Of a stretch of 27,474 nt of DNA, positions 16,802 through 24,744 are shown piece after piece (positions within the stretch are counted from its first letter, which is position 1; each line of letters begins with the position of its first letter). The DNA comes from a virus: IMG/VR virus record IMGVR_UViG_3300025759_000549, positions 1-27,474 of that record. One strand, given 5' to 3'. A model generated the notes under the pieces. That model worked only from the letters and a program-made list of their open reading frames with translations. It did no database searches and was not told the origin of the DNA. The position numbers and the translations under genes were made by a program.

Positions 16802-19030
16802 TCACAACCAAACTACATCAGATAGACCATTTAGGGAATTTTGTAGAGGCATATAATCCCAATTCATAACTTCGTAATAGGGAATTACTTTTTCCAATAC
16901 AAATTTTCTTGCTAATTCTTTGAATCCAACTTTAGCAATACCTTGTATTTCAGATGGGTCATCAAAGGCTATGTATTCGCCATACTCGTCTAAAGTGCAG
17001 AGGAAGTAGTCATCTTTGCGATAACCTTTACCCAAATTATCATTAGCCCATTTAGCACCTGCTCTGGCTTCAGATAATACGGCATATTTATGTAAATCGT
17101 TGCTAAGTTTTGCTTTGATAGTTAAATCTGCAACGGGGATTTTCTCGGCAACAACATCTTCGATTAAATTAGCAAGAGAGTCGGTAGTTTCCCTCTCACT
17201 CACGCCTTTCAAGATATTATCAATGACTATCCCCATAGCGTTTTTCATAGCCTTTGGAAGCCTACTTTGCTTCATCTCAATACCTTTGACATACCTCTCT
17301 GCTTTATGATATTCCCCATCAGTCCAAGAAACAAGACCTGCGTAGCGGTTTTTAGCCATAACAAGGAATGATTCAGACCATTTTTCAAACTCTGTTACTA
17401 TAGGAGACATTCTTTCGTTGATAACCTTAAGAGCCTCTATACCCTTTTCTGGCGTAGGTACTTCGCACATAATAGAGTCGGTATGTCCGTATCTGACCTT
17501 GAAACCTAAATCCTCTGCGTGGTCTCTTAATTCACCCAAAGTCTTTCTCGAAGTGTATGTAATTGCGTCTGCGATTTTAGGGTGGTACATACCAAACTTA
17601 GCGTCACCGGCTACACCATACATAGAGGCAACCAAAGACTTAGTTGCGTATTGCAGAGCGTCATATCTCTTAGCCTCTTCTTCTGTCTTGGCTTGCGCCT
17701 TTCTCGCTTTGTATTCATTTCGCAAGTTAGTCATGTAGTCCATCTGTCTACCAAGAAGACCGCTTTTAGACATATCAAAACGAGTACCGTTGCCACAATC
17801 ACTACCTTTATCGCTTAGGGTAGTCCAGCAGATATTGTATTTTTTGACATTACTATGATACATAGCCTTAACATCAAAGATGCCTATGTTGTTATACACG
17901 CCAGCAACAGGAGTCATAATATCCGCACCTTCGTATTCTACTTTGTCAAATTGCGCTTTGCTTGGTATCTTCAAATCAAACTCTTCATCTCTCATACAGA
18001 GAATAGCAAACATCTTAGTGATGAATGGGGTTGAACGAATATCGCACTGAACGATATGCTGGAGGGCAGTAAAGTAGCCGAGAACATCTACCAAATCATT
18101 TAACTTTGGCAGTAACGCCACATCTTGTCTCGCATAATCAAGATAAGTACCAAAATCAGTATAATAAGTATCGTGTCCGTCTTTTAGAGGTACTTTTTCT
18201 TCGCCAAGACAGTGATTAGAAACTGCGTCAAGAGACATAGCCGGTAGTTGTCCGTTCTTCAAAGTCCATAACTTCTTGAAACCTACCATTAAATCTATGA
18301 CATTTCTGCCTACAATAGGTTGTTCCCAATCACCAAAACGCCACCTAACTCTGTTCATAGGGGATAGTATACCGGCTTTGATATTATTATGTCTCATACG
18401 AGTCAGAAGTTGTTTACAGTCAGCGTTAGTTACATTCCAACCTGTGATTATGTCTGGGTCATGAGCCTTCATAAGATTAGCAACATCTAACAACATCTCT
18501 CTTTCATTTGAGCAACATTTGAATTTCCTATCCCCTTTGTCGCAAGAGGTGTTTCCGTATGGATGGTCTTTGCAGGGTATACTATCGTAATACCCTGCCT
18601 CATAATCTGCATGTGTGAACCATACAAACTCACCTTTCTGCGAATCTCTTACCACTACTATTGTAATCTCCCCAGATTCTATTTTCCATTCCATATCAAT
18701 GTACCAGACTCTATGCTCATAATTATCAAAGAATTGATTGCTATCAGCAAGAACCTTGTTTTCCCATTTGATATTATTTTCCCATGTCTGCATACTATCT
18801 GCTATCTGTCTCATATCCTCCGTACCGTAAAAGGTCTGTTTGATTAATTTTTCTCCATAGAGACCTGTGTAACCACCTTCTTTCTTACACGCTATACCTA
18901 TATCCTTATCGCCTTCTTTAGTGTATAGGTAAGGCAACATATTCTTACCGAGAACGGCTTTTTTTCTATTGCCTTCTCCATCTCTGTAAAATACATTTAC
19001 GGAGTTTCCTCTACCTCTCTCTACTATCAT
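16802..19030 (-). CDS. polB: Family B DNA polymerase
   Basis: This 742-aa protein is the replicative polymerase candidate. The exonuclease domain shows WYIDMEW (ExoI DxE, ~residue 112), DPDIITGWNVTNAD (ExoII) and YLDYARQD (ExoIII YxxxD type). The polymerase domain has motif A DVKAMYHS (Asp ~386), motif B around TKSLVASMYGVAG (~460-475) and motif C VRYGHTDSIM (~513-520). Two family-typical residues differ: motif B has Ala where KxxxNSxYG has Asn, and motif C has His where YGDTDS has its first Asp. The second, catalytic Asp is kept, so activity is plausible. The length is slightly short for an archaeal PolB, with no intein seen. It is flanked by a 57-aa HTH gene and a zinc-ribbon gene, and has its own promoter-like box. 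Confidence 0.93.
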   Translation of the reverse strand: MIVERGRGNSVNVFYRDGEGNRKKAVLGKNMLPYLYTKEGDKDIGIACKKEGGYTGLYGEKLIKQTFYGTEDMRQIADSMQTWENNIKWENKVLADSNQFFDNYEHRVWYIDMEWKIESGEITIVVVRDSQKGEFVWFTHADYEAGYYDSIPCKDHPYGNTSCDKGDRKFKCCSNEREMLLDVANLMKAHDPDIITGWNVTNADCKQLLTRMRHNNIKAGILSPMNRVRWRFGDWEQPIVGRNVIDLMVGFKKLWTLKNGQLPAMSLDAVSNHCLGEEKVPLKDGHDTYYTDFGTYLDYARQDVALLPKLNDLVDVLGYFTALQHIVQCDIRSTPFITKMFAILCMRDEEFDLKIPSKAQFDKVEYEGADIMTPVAGVYNNIGIFDVKAMYHSNVKKYNICWTTLSDKGSDCGNGTRFDMSKSGLLGRQMDYMTNLRNEYKARKAQAKTEEEAKRYDALQYATKSLVASMYGVAGDAKFGMYHPKIADAITYTSRKTLGELRDHAEDLGFKVRYGHTDSIMCEVPTPEKGIEALKVINERMSPIVTEFEKWSESFLVMAKNRYAGLVSWTDGEYHKAERYVKGIEMKQSRLPKAMKNAMGIVIDNILKGVSERETTDSLANLIEDVVAEKIPVADLTIKAKLSNDLHKYAVLSEARAGAKWANDNLGKGYRKDDYFLCTLDEYGEYIAFDDPSEIQGIAKVGFKELARKFVLEKVIPYYEVMNWDYMPLQNSLNGLSDVVWL

Positions 19031-19042
19031 ATAGAGAGGTAC

Positions 19043-19216
19043 TTACCGAGTCAATATAAATCCTCTGATGCCTATACCATGAGACTCAAGGCAATCCATA
19101 ACAAACATAGGGGAAACTGAATACCTCTTTGCTATTAACGAAATAGTGCTTTTAACATACTGTTCTTCAAGCCATTTTTTATCTCTAAATCGTGTTAATT
19201 TATCATCTATTACCAT
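19043..19216 (-). CDS. Small helix-turn-helix protein (57 aa)
   Basis: This short ORF lies between the methyltransferase and the DNA polymerase. It starts at ATG (MVIDDKLTRF) and contains DKKWLEEQYV, then ISLIAKRYSVSPMFVMDCLE and SHGIGIRG. The pattern of a charged leading helix, a turn, a recognition helix and then HGI-x-IRG is typical of small HTH proteins in archaeal and phage genomes. It is in the same frame as the upstream methyltransferase, past its stop codon, so a readthrough product is conceivable. No good ribosome-binding site is visible, which fits a leaderless start. Its position just before polB suggests a local transcription regulator. Confidence 0.65.
   Translation of the reverse strand: MVIDDKLTRFRDKKWLEEQYVKSTISLIAKRYSVSPMFVMDCLESHGIGIRGFILTR
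19050..19060 (-). promoter_or_regulatory. Putative promoter of the DNA polymerase gene
   Basis: The minus strand reads TTTATATT followed by GAC, ending 22 nt before the ATG at 19030. It lies inside the last codons of the 57-aa HTH gene. TTTATATT is close to a textbook archaeal TATA box. Confidence 0.5.
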
Positions 19217-19231
19217 AGATTTTACGATGTT

Positions 19232-19250
19232 CTTTGTGACCTTTAATCAT
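19232..19250 (-). promoter_or_regulatory. Putative promoter of the 57-aa HTH gene
   Basis: The minus strand reads ATTAAAGGTCACAAAG (within 19232-19250), similar to TTATTAGGTCATAGG before the zinc-ribbon gene, and lies about 26 nt before the ATG at 19216. It overlaps the methyltransferase stop codon, as other copies overlap stop codons. Confidence 0.35.
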
Positions 19251-20044
19251 ACCCATTCCAGCGCATTTGTGTTTGGAATATCTTTAAGTTTCGCTCTTAT
19301 TCGCTCGCAAGATTCGGCATATAACTCTACCATAGTAGAGTTTCTTCCTAATAATTCGCAAGCGACTGCCGTTGTTCCAGACCCACCAAAGGGGTCTAAG
19401 ACCCAATCATCCTCATCGGTGCTTGCTAAAATACATTTAATCGGTAATTCAAGTGGGAAGGGTGCTTCGTGTCCGTTGTTAGCAGGGGTCATATCCCAGA
19501 CGGTGAAAAGATTATTCGCATTATAGTGATAGTCTGGGGATTTTGTTAGCATGAATATCTGTTCGTGTTTAGGTATAGGTCTTTTGATATAAGCCTCCGG
19601 TTGAGGATATGATTTGCTTTTATTCCATATTATCTCACTTCGCAGAATCCATCCGTCAGCCTGTAGAGCCAGAGCCAACCTCCAACCTACACCTATTAGA
19701 TTCTTTTTAGCAAGACCCCCAACATTCCTCGCACCCCATTTATTCTTAGAATCTTTGATACCACCTTCTTTGTAATCAGAACCAGCCCCGCCAGAACCAT
19801 TGTATGAATCCCCCACATTCAACCATAAAGTACCATCGTCAGTTAGATGTTCCCGTACTTTGCGACAAACTTCAACCATACTCCCTATATATTCATCGAG
19901 AGTTTGTCCTTTACCTATCTCATCAGAGTCATCACCATAGGTTCTCATCCCGTAGTATGGGGGAGAAGTTATACACGACCTAAATTTTCTATCTCCCAAA
20001 TCTGCTTTGAGGAAATCGGAACATATTATGTCGTGTTGCATCAT
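19247..20044 (-). CDS. DNA methyltransferase (N4-cytosine or N6-adenine, beta-type)
   Basis: This 265-aa enzyme likely transfers methyl groups from S-adenosylmethionine to an exocyclic amino group in DNA. Motif IV is TSPPYYGMR (~residues 27-35) and the SAM-binding FxGxG motif is LDPFGGSGTTAVAC near the C-terminus. Catalytic motif before SAM motif is the beta-class order. SPPY is commonest among N4-cytosine enzymes but does not settle the base. GVGWRLALALQADGWILRSEIIWNK is typical of phage-encoded members. No restriction endonuclease is nearby, so it is an orphan, probably protecting viral DNA. It overlaps the upstream winged-helix gene by 4 nt and follows the sliding clamp in the same unit. 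Confidence 0.9.
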   Translation of the reverse strand: MMQHDIICSDFLKADLGDRKFRSCITSPPYYGMRTYGDDSDEIGKGQTLDEYIGSMVEVCRKVREHLTDDGTLWLNVGDSYNGSGGAGSDYKEGGIKDSKNKWGARNVGGLAKKNLIGVGWRLALALQADGWILRSEIIWNKSKSYPQPEAYIKRPIPKHEQIFMLTKSPDYHYNANNLFTVWDMTPANNGHEAPFPLELPIKCILASTDEDDWVLDPFGGSGTTAVACELLGRNSTMVELYAESCERIRAKLKDIPNTNALEWV

Positions 20045-20406
20045 TTAATCCTCTTATACTCATAGATATTTGAATTGATTGGTATTCTCTGTATGTAGCC
20101 CCATTTTGCGAGAAGCATTAAGATTCTTGACACCATACGAGTATGTATTATCGCATTAGGTCTACAATATTCGTTAGCAAGATTAGCAATATATTCTGCC
20201 GTAAGAATCTGTCCTACTTCCATATCTCTAAGAACCGCATACATAACTACTATTTTTCTGTGTAATTTAGTGATAGACATAACAGAACCCATATGCTTCA
20301 TAGTCCATTCTATTTCAGAAGCAGGGAGTTTTATCCCCCTACTTGCTATATTCTGAATCCTATGAAGAGGTTGTTCTTCTGCCCAATCTGCTAAATTTAT
20401 GCTCAT
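20041..20406 (-). CDS. Winged-helix-like protein
   Basis: This 121-aa protein has a mainly helical N-terminal part. In the second half, QILTAEYIANLANEYCR and the later HTRMVSRILMLLAKWGYIQRI look like a winged helix, with a recognition helix followed by a wing strand. It has no enzyme motifs. It lies between the sliding clamp and the methyltransferase with ATGA overlaps on both sides, so translation is probably coupled. It is most likely a DNA-binding regulator or accessory factor; the exact family is not recognised. Confidence 0.6.
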   Translation of the reverse strand: MSINLADWAEEQPLHRIQNIASRGIKLPASEIEWTMKHMGSVMSITKLHRKIVVMYAVLRDMEVGQILTAEYIANLANEYCRPNAIIHTRMVSRILMLLAKWGYIQRIPINSNIYEYKRIK

Positions 20407-21215
20407 ACTACTCCTCTTTGAAATATAACATTGTTTTCCATGTCTACTAAGACTATAGAATAACCTTGCGATTCTTCTGTGAAATCTAAGAAGTAAAGGT
20501 TTACCAGACCGTCAGTAAGACATTTCTCTAAACCGCCTTCAAACTCAAACTCAAAAGGTGCTACATCATCTTCTGTGCTTGCTAAACAAGTCTCGGTTTT
20601 ACCCAATAAAATATTACCAGACTCAATATATAGACGCTTCATAGAATCCCACTTTAGCAAACACCTGTTTACTTTTTGCCCGTTTACATTACCAGCATCA
20701 ATAGCATTTTTAAATTCAGAACCCATTATCTGCAACTCAATAAAAGGCTCTCTAATACTGCCGTCTCGCATTTTGTAGGAACCTGTAAGTGGGTTGATAG
20801 AGGCTATTCTACCTTTTGATTCTGCATACCATTCACTAACTGTTTTCTTTGTATGGGGGAATGCTAAAGCCCTTGAATCAGCCGATAAGGTAGTCTGTCT
20901 GCCACTCGATTTAATAACTATCTTGTCTTCTTTAGATTCTAAAGTGATAACTCCACGATGAGGTTTTAAGACACCCAACATCTTCTCAATGTCCGGTATA
21001 ACATATTCTTGTTCGTCTACTTCGTTTGCTAAACATGAAAAAGTAGCAACACTTGATATTCCATCCCTAACTATGTTAGTAGTGGATAATAGATTATCAT
21101 CAGACCCACTAATCACACACCCCTTTACTTGAGGTATGGGTTTTCCATTGATATTACATACTCTCTGTGTTCTACTCAACAACTTCTCTAATTCTGCCTT
21201 ACTTACCTTAAGCAT
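20403..21215 (-). CDS. Sliding clamp (PCNA-like)
   Basis: This 270-aa protein is likely the processivity ring for the DNA polymerase. Its length is normal for PCNA (about 245-270 aa). It shows the repeating strand pattern of clamp domains, with a VIPDIEKMLGVLK segment followed by GVITLESKEDKIVIKSSG (the common PCNA-type pair of strands) and a C-terminal half ending NLYFLDFTEESQGYSIVLVDMENNVIF. Context is strong: PolB, RFC-like ATPase and primase lie in the same block. The sequence is divergent, and the call leans on size, strand pattern and neighbours. It opens a unit with the winged-helix and methyltransferase genes. Confidence 0.68.
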   Translation of the reverse strand: MLKVSKAELEKLLSRTQRVCNINGKPIPQVKGCVISGSDDNLLSTTNIVRDGISSVATFSCLANEVDEQEYVIPDIEKMLGVLKPHRGVITLESKEDKIVIKSSGRQTTLSADSRALAFPHTKKTVSEWYAESKGRIASINPLTGSYKMRDGSIREPFIELQIMGSEFKNAIDAGNVNGQKVNRCLLKWDSMKRLYIESGNILLGKTETCLASTEDDVAPFEFEFEGGLEKCLTDGLVNLYFLDFTEESQGYSIVLVDMENNVIFQRGVV

Positions 21216-21229
21216 ATACTACACACCTT

Positions 21230-21246
21230 CCTATGTCCTTATTAAA
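21230..21246 (-). promoter_or_regulatory. Putative promoter / shared intergenic motif before the sliding clamp
   Basis: The minus strand reads TTTAATAAGGACATAGG. The AT-rich octamer ends 23 nt before the ATG at 21215 and overlaps the stop codon of the upstream small gene. It shares TTAATAAGGACAT exactly with the copies at 23660-23676 and 25621-25637. Confidence 0.6.
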
Positions 21247-21463
21247 CCACCGTGATATAAGGATGCTTTTCTGCCATTCTTGCACACATCTTACACGGCT
21301 CTCGCTCTTTCAAATCACCGTTTTTATCAGTAGGTTGTTCTGATGTGTAGATACCAAAAGTGTCTACACCTCTACACAGTAAATACGATTTACCCGTCAC
21401 CCCTATGTCAACTGCGTAATGCCACTGTCTTTTGCGAGACGGGAATACCTGCCTAACCTTCAT
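21242..21463 (-). CDS. Small putative zinc-binding protein (73 aa)
   Basis: I chose the ATG at 21463 (MKVRQVF), which overlaps the end of the Sak4-like gene and has GGAG 8 nt upstream; an in-frame GTG lies at 21472. The layout is WHYAVDIG, then SYLLCRG, a ~25-residue spacer and CKMCARM. This His plus Cys and CxxC arrangement is seen in many short phage proteins that probably bind zinc. The 89-aa protein at 25337-25606 has the same plan. It is the last gene of the RPA-Sak4 unit. Function unknown. Confidence 0.6.
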   Translation of the reverse strand: MKVRQVFPSRKRQWHYAVDIGVTGKSYLLCRGVDTFGIYTSEQPTDKNGDLKEREPCKMCARMAEKHPYITVV

Positions 21464-22400
21464 TGTCAGCACTCCATTTCAAGAACGGCAGACCGAACCA
21501 TTCAACATTACCATCAGATACTCGCAAAACAGTATGCGTAGTGCCTAAATGTTCTTGGTTCCACCCTTTCATTTCTTCTATGGTTGCTCGAATTTCCCAC
21601 TCGTTTTCATTCATCTGTGGGTCAGACTTAACGCCAGCCGCAACATCACCTTTCTTGGTGTATCTTGCTAAGAAAATCTGTTGCGAGAACAATCTCATTG
21701 TTCCCTTTTCCCAATCCGGTTGTTCGCCTACTTTCATTAGACCTTTCTGCCCGTTTCCTATGTCTGCGAACTGCTTAACATCTTTTAGATGGTAAGTAAA
21801 GAATACTGCGTCAACGGGTAGTTGATGCGCTCTATTCATTACATCACGGAATAATTGGTTGCGAATGCGCCATTCTGCTTGATTGAATTTATCTCCATCT
21901 TCAACATTGATAGGATTCTTAGACCTATTCATCAGAACATCAGTCATAGCCAATTCGCACCACTTCAAGAAAGTAGAGCCTCCATCAATGATGACCGCAC
22001 CTATCTCTCCTTTCCTCGCTTCCTCTCCGATTAACTTAATGAAGTAACCCATCTTGTCAATCAGAGCAGTCCAATTAGTAGAATTATCTTCGTTGAAGAT
22101 AAAAGAATCGGTTTCGTCAAACAAAGGAACAACCTTTATATTTTTGTCATGTGGATAGTTACATGTAACTGTCTGAATCGCAGAATTATCAACATCTATG
22201 ATGATAATCTCTTTGTCCGTTCTCCCTCTGGCAATATCAACCGCCAGACCCGTCTTAGCACAGTTTTCCTTTGCGACAAGAGCCATTCTGATAGGATTAT
22301 CAGAGACTCTTGGTCTTGAGAACAATTCTCTGAAATGCTCTATACCATACTTTGCGCCTTCTTGCTCTTGTTTACTCTCCTCTTTTGTTCCCCAACTCAT
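21453..22400 (-). CDS. RecA-like ATPase, Sak4-type recombinase candidate
   Basis: This 315-aa protein looks like phage single-strand annealing/recombination ATPases of the Sak4 group, short RecA-core proteins. The P-loop region reads ALVAKENCAKTGLAVDIA: the KT of Walker A is kept but the usual glycines are replaced (AKENCAKT rather than GxxxxGKT). Walker B is clear (IGAVIIDGGSTFLKW), and AVFFTYHLKDV matches the strand that precedes the sensor loop. It follows the RPA/SSB-like gene by 4 nt, a common pairing of recombinase and ssDNA-binding protein, and is preceded by GGGAG. It may be a recombination mediator or a nucleotide-binding protein with weak hydrolysis. Confidence 0.72.
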   Translation of the reverse strand: MSWGTKEESKQEQEGAKYGIEHFRELFSRPRVSDNPIRMALVAKENCAKTGLAVDIARGRTDKEIIIIDVDNSAIQTVTCNYPHDKNIKVVPLFDETDSFIFNEDNSTNWTALIDKMGYFIKLIGEEARKGEIGAVIIDGGSTFLKWCELAMTDVLMNRSKNPINVEDGDKFNQAEWRIRNQLFRDVMNRAHQLPVDAVFFTYHLKDVKQFADIGNGQKGLMKVGEQPDWEKGTMRLFSQQIFLARYTKKGDVAAGVKSDPQMNENEWEIRATIEEMKGWNQEHLGTTHTVLRVSDGNVEWFGLPFLKWSADNEG

Positions 22401-22404
22401 TGTA

Positions 22405-23628
22405 TCACTCCCAATCGTCTATTTCAGTCTGGGAAGAAGAGTCAGTGTCCGTAAGGACACCGACTTCTTCAACACAGAACCAACCTGTCGTTGCTAATTT
22501 TCCGTCTCCGTCTCGATTCACATAAGGAGAACCGACTACGGCTACAACTGAACCAACACCGAATGAAACTTTAGAATCCTCTTCTTGCGATACATACAAG
22601 TCGAGAGGGGCTGATAGAGAGGTCAAATCTAAATCAGATAGAGTTAGAATATAACCACCACTTTCTCTTGGGTCAATGTGTGCGACTTCCATCACTATAC
22701 ATACAAGAGCATCCCACTTCTCTTTATCAGAGAGAGTATTTACATGGTCTTCGATAAAGTCAAGACCGTCAAGCATAGTAATGTGGTCTGGGATTAGACC
22801 AGAACCATCAGACATAAGAGGGGCTTTAGGGAAAATACTCGCAAGGTTTGAATCAAGAGTATATTGCGAAACTCCAGCCTTTGTATACGCTACGCCATTC
22901 TTAGATAGATTGGCAGGTATTTGTAGAGGAGAGAAGGTAGGATAATTTACCTTTGCTAAATCTCCTCTGAATTTCATAGGAATCAGTTTCGGCGCATCCT
23001 CACTACCCTGTTCTCTACCTAAGAAAAGGCAGGTTCTTTCTAAATCAGAAGTCGCTCTTGCCTTTCCATATGCGTAGTTAGGAGAACCCGAAGGATATGT
23101 AGGCGAGGTTTTGTTCTCGATACATACGAAGTAACCTGTGCCGTCTCCAATATCTGTCGCTTGTTTAGGCAACTTGTCACCGGACATTTCTCCCAATTCA
23201 ACTGCAAAAGGAGTCTTGTTTGTAAGTGTAGGATTGTGAACAATCCTATATCCGCCTTGCGAATCATCATGTAGATACAGAGTGATAAGACCTTGTGCTA
23301 CAAGGTTCTTTCTGCCTTCTTCGTCTAATGTCTTCAACATATTCTGATACTTTGTGTAAAACACTTTACCCCAATCTTTGTATCTTGGACTACTCAAGAA
23401 CATACCTTCTAACATAGTGCATCCACTACGGGATAGTCTTGCTTTCTCTGCTCTCATTTCAGCCGCTGCCATTCGCAAGGTCTTGTTTTCAACCTCTGCT
23501 TCTGATACACCCGCCGCTACGAGTGACACGGCATGTGTGTCCTTAGCCTTCTTGTGTCGTGCGAGTAATTCATTCAATGAACAACCCACATTCTTTGCTA
23601 CTCTTTCATACATCTCGCTACTTATCAT
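22405..23628 (-). CDS. RPA/SSB-like single-stranded DNA-binding protein
   Basis: This 407-aa protein has a helical N-terminus (~residues 1-110), a central beta-rich region (~130-250) that could be an OB fold, and a C-terminal beta segment (DLYVSQEEDSKVSFGVGSVV, then GWFCVEEVGV) also OB-like. It ends in an acidic tail, TDTDSSSQTEIDDWE. Acidic tips ending in an aromatic/acidic patch are typical of proteins such as bacterial SSB and phage ssDNA-binding proteins that recruit partners. It is followed directly by the Sak4-like ATPase. AGGTGA 6 nt before the ATG at 23628 fixes the start. The role is inferred from fold pattern, tail and context; no zinc motif was seen. Confidence 0.55.
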   Translation of the reverse strand: MISSEMYERVAKNVGCSLNELLARHKKAKDTHAVSLVAAGVSEAEVENKTLRMAAAEMRAEKARLSRSGCTMLEGMFLSSPRYKDWGKVFYTKYQNMLKTLDEEGRKNLVAQGLITLYLHDDSQGGYRIVHNPTLTNKTPFAVELGEMSGDKLPKQATDIGDGTGYFVCIENKTSPTYPSGSPNYAYGKARATSDLERTCLFLGREQGSEDAPKLIPMKFRGDLAKVNYPTFSPLQIPANLSKNGVAYTKAGVSQYTLDSNLASIFPKAPLMSDGSGLIPDHITMLDGLDFIEDHVNTLSDKEKWDALVCIVMEVAHIDPRESGGYILTLSDLDLTSLSAPLDLYVSQEEDSKVSFGVGSVVAVVGSPYVNRDGDGKLATTGWFCVEEVGVLTDTDSSSQTEIDDWE

Positions 23629-23659
23629 CAGTTTTCACCTGCTTCATATTTCCGTTATA

Positions 23660-23676
23660 CCCATGTCCTTATTAAT
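23660..23676 (-). promoter_or_regulatory. Putative promoter / shared intergenic motif before the ssDNA-binding gene
   Basis: The minus strand reads ATTAATAAGGACATGGG and overlaps the stop codon of the RFC-like gene. Here the box is 40 nt from the ATG at 23628, so the transcript would have a short leader with the AGGTGA ribosome-binding site. A spurious ATG with a 9-codon ORF sits 21 nt after the box. Confidence 0.55.
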
Positions 23677-24565
23677 CCCTCGATGCCAACATACGACAGA
23701 AATCCCAACGGACTATTGTCTCATCACAACCTTGCAGTATGTCTCTTTCGCTGATAATAGAGGACTCTATAACTCGCATCTTTGCTTCTGCTGATGCGTC
23801 TGAATTGACGGCATAATCGAAGACCTTTCGGATAACTACCCTCATAGGCATATCCTTAGTCAGACCTACCGCCATGTCTACACTTCTTTCCTTTGCACAT
23901 ATGCGAAGGAAAGTCTTAGGATTAAAATCTGATACATCAAGACTTAGAACAAAGGAGTCTCTATCTTGGTGTGTTACTGTATTGTATGCTTGAAGACAAT
24001 TAATAGCATTTCTCAAATCGCCTCTGTGAGCGTGTGCTATTGCTCTGATATGTTCATCGGGAACATAACAGTTTTCTTTGTTGGATATGTAGATTAGTTT
24101 CTCGATAATAGCATCTATCTCTATCTCTTTGAAATGACGAAGTTGACACCTCGACTGTAGGAAAGGAGTGACTTTGCTAATATCATTACAAGTCAGAACA
24201 AAATAACAAGTTGCGTTTTCGATAACACCTTTAAGTGCGTCTTGAGCCTGTAAAGTAAGTCTATCTGCTTCATCTAATAAGATGATAGTCTCCCACATAC
24301 CACTCTGCGACATAGGGATGATTTCTTCTTCGATAAACTCTATACCTCTGGTTCTTTTGCTACTCGCATTGTAGATATGCAAATTGAAATTAAGATGCCT
24401 TGCTAATAGATATGCTATTGAGGTCTTGCCTGTTCCAGCACCGACACTATGGAGGAGGAAATGATTCATATTTTCTGATGTAATATTCATCATCTCTGAT
24501 ACTATTATATCTTGACCTACGACTTCTTCAAATGTCTTAGGTCTATACTTCTCGCACCAAATCAT
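23672..24565 (-). CDS. Clamp loader ATPase, RFC small subunit-like
   Basis: This 297-aa AAA+ ATPase likely loads the sliding clamp at primer ends. The N-terminus is WCEKYRPKTFEEVVGQD, the classic RFC box. Walker A is GAGTGKTSIAYLLAR, Walker B is IILLDEADRLT (DEAD form), and QSRCQLRHF carries the SRC motif with its arginine finger. The C-terminal third is helical and shorter than in cellular RFC small subunits (~320 aa). No RFC large subunit is visible in the window, so it may form a homomeric or host-assisted loader. The start overlaps the 60-aa zinc gene by 4 nt, with GGGAG 8 nt upstream. Confidence 0.93.
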   Translation of the reverse strand: MIWCEKYRPKTFEEVVGQDIIVSEMMNITSENMNHFLLHSVGAGTGKTSIAYLLARHLNFNLHIYNASSKRTRGIEFIEEEIIPMSQSGMWETIILLDEADRLTLQAQDALKGVIENATCYFVLTCNDISKVTPFLQSRCQLRHFKEIEIDAIIEKLIYISNKENCYVPDEHIRAIAHAHRGDLRNAINCLQAYNTVTHQDRDSFVLSLDVSDFNPKTFLRICAKERSVDMAVGLTKDMPMRVVIRKVFDYAVNSDASAEAKMRVIESSIISERDILQGCDETIVRWDFCRMLASRD

Positions 24566-24744
24566 CTCATCATCTCCCTCATATCTCTCATGTGTAGGGC
24601 ATACATATCTTCATCATAAATCTGTTGGCACTCAAGACACAAAGTCATAGAAGTCTTTGCTATACTATCTTTACATATTTCGCAGAGAGGTATTCCTTCT
24701 TTTTTGAGAATCCTCTTTACAAGAAATCTACTTACTCTCTTCAT
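24562..24744 (-). CDS. Small zinc-binding protein (60 aa)
   Basis: The protein starts with a basic helix (MKRVSRFLVKRILKKEG), then IPLCEIC and, about 15 residues on, LCLECQQ, two CxxC pairs for one zinc ion. It ends with Met- and acid-rich residues. It is sandwiched between the dNMP kinase and the RFC-like gene with ATGA overlaps on both sides, and GGGGTG lies 7 nt before the start. No family is recognised; a role as a replication accessory factor is only contextual. Confidence 0.65.
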   Translation of the reverse strand: MKRVSRFLVKRILKKEGIPLCEICKDSIAKTSMTLCLECQQIYDEDMYALHMRDMREMMR

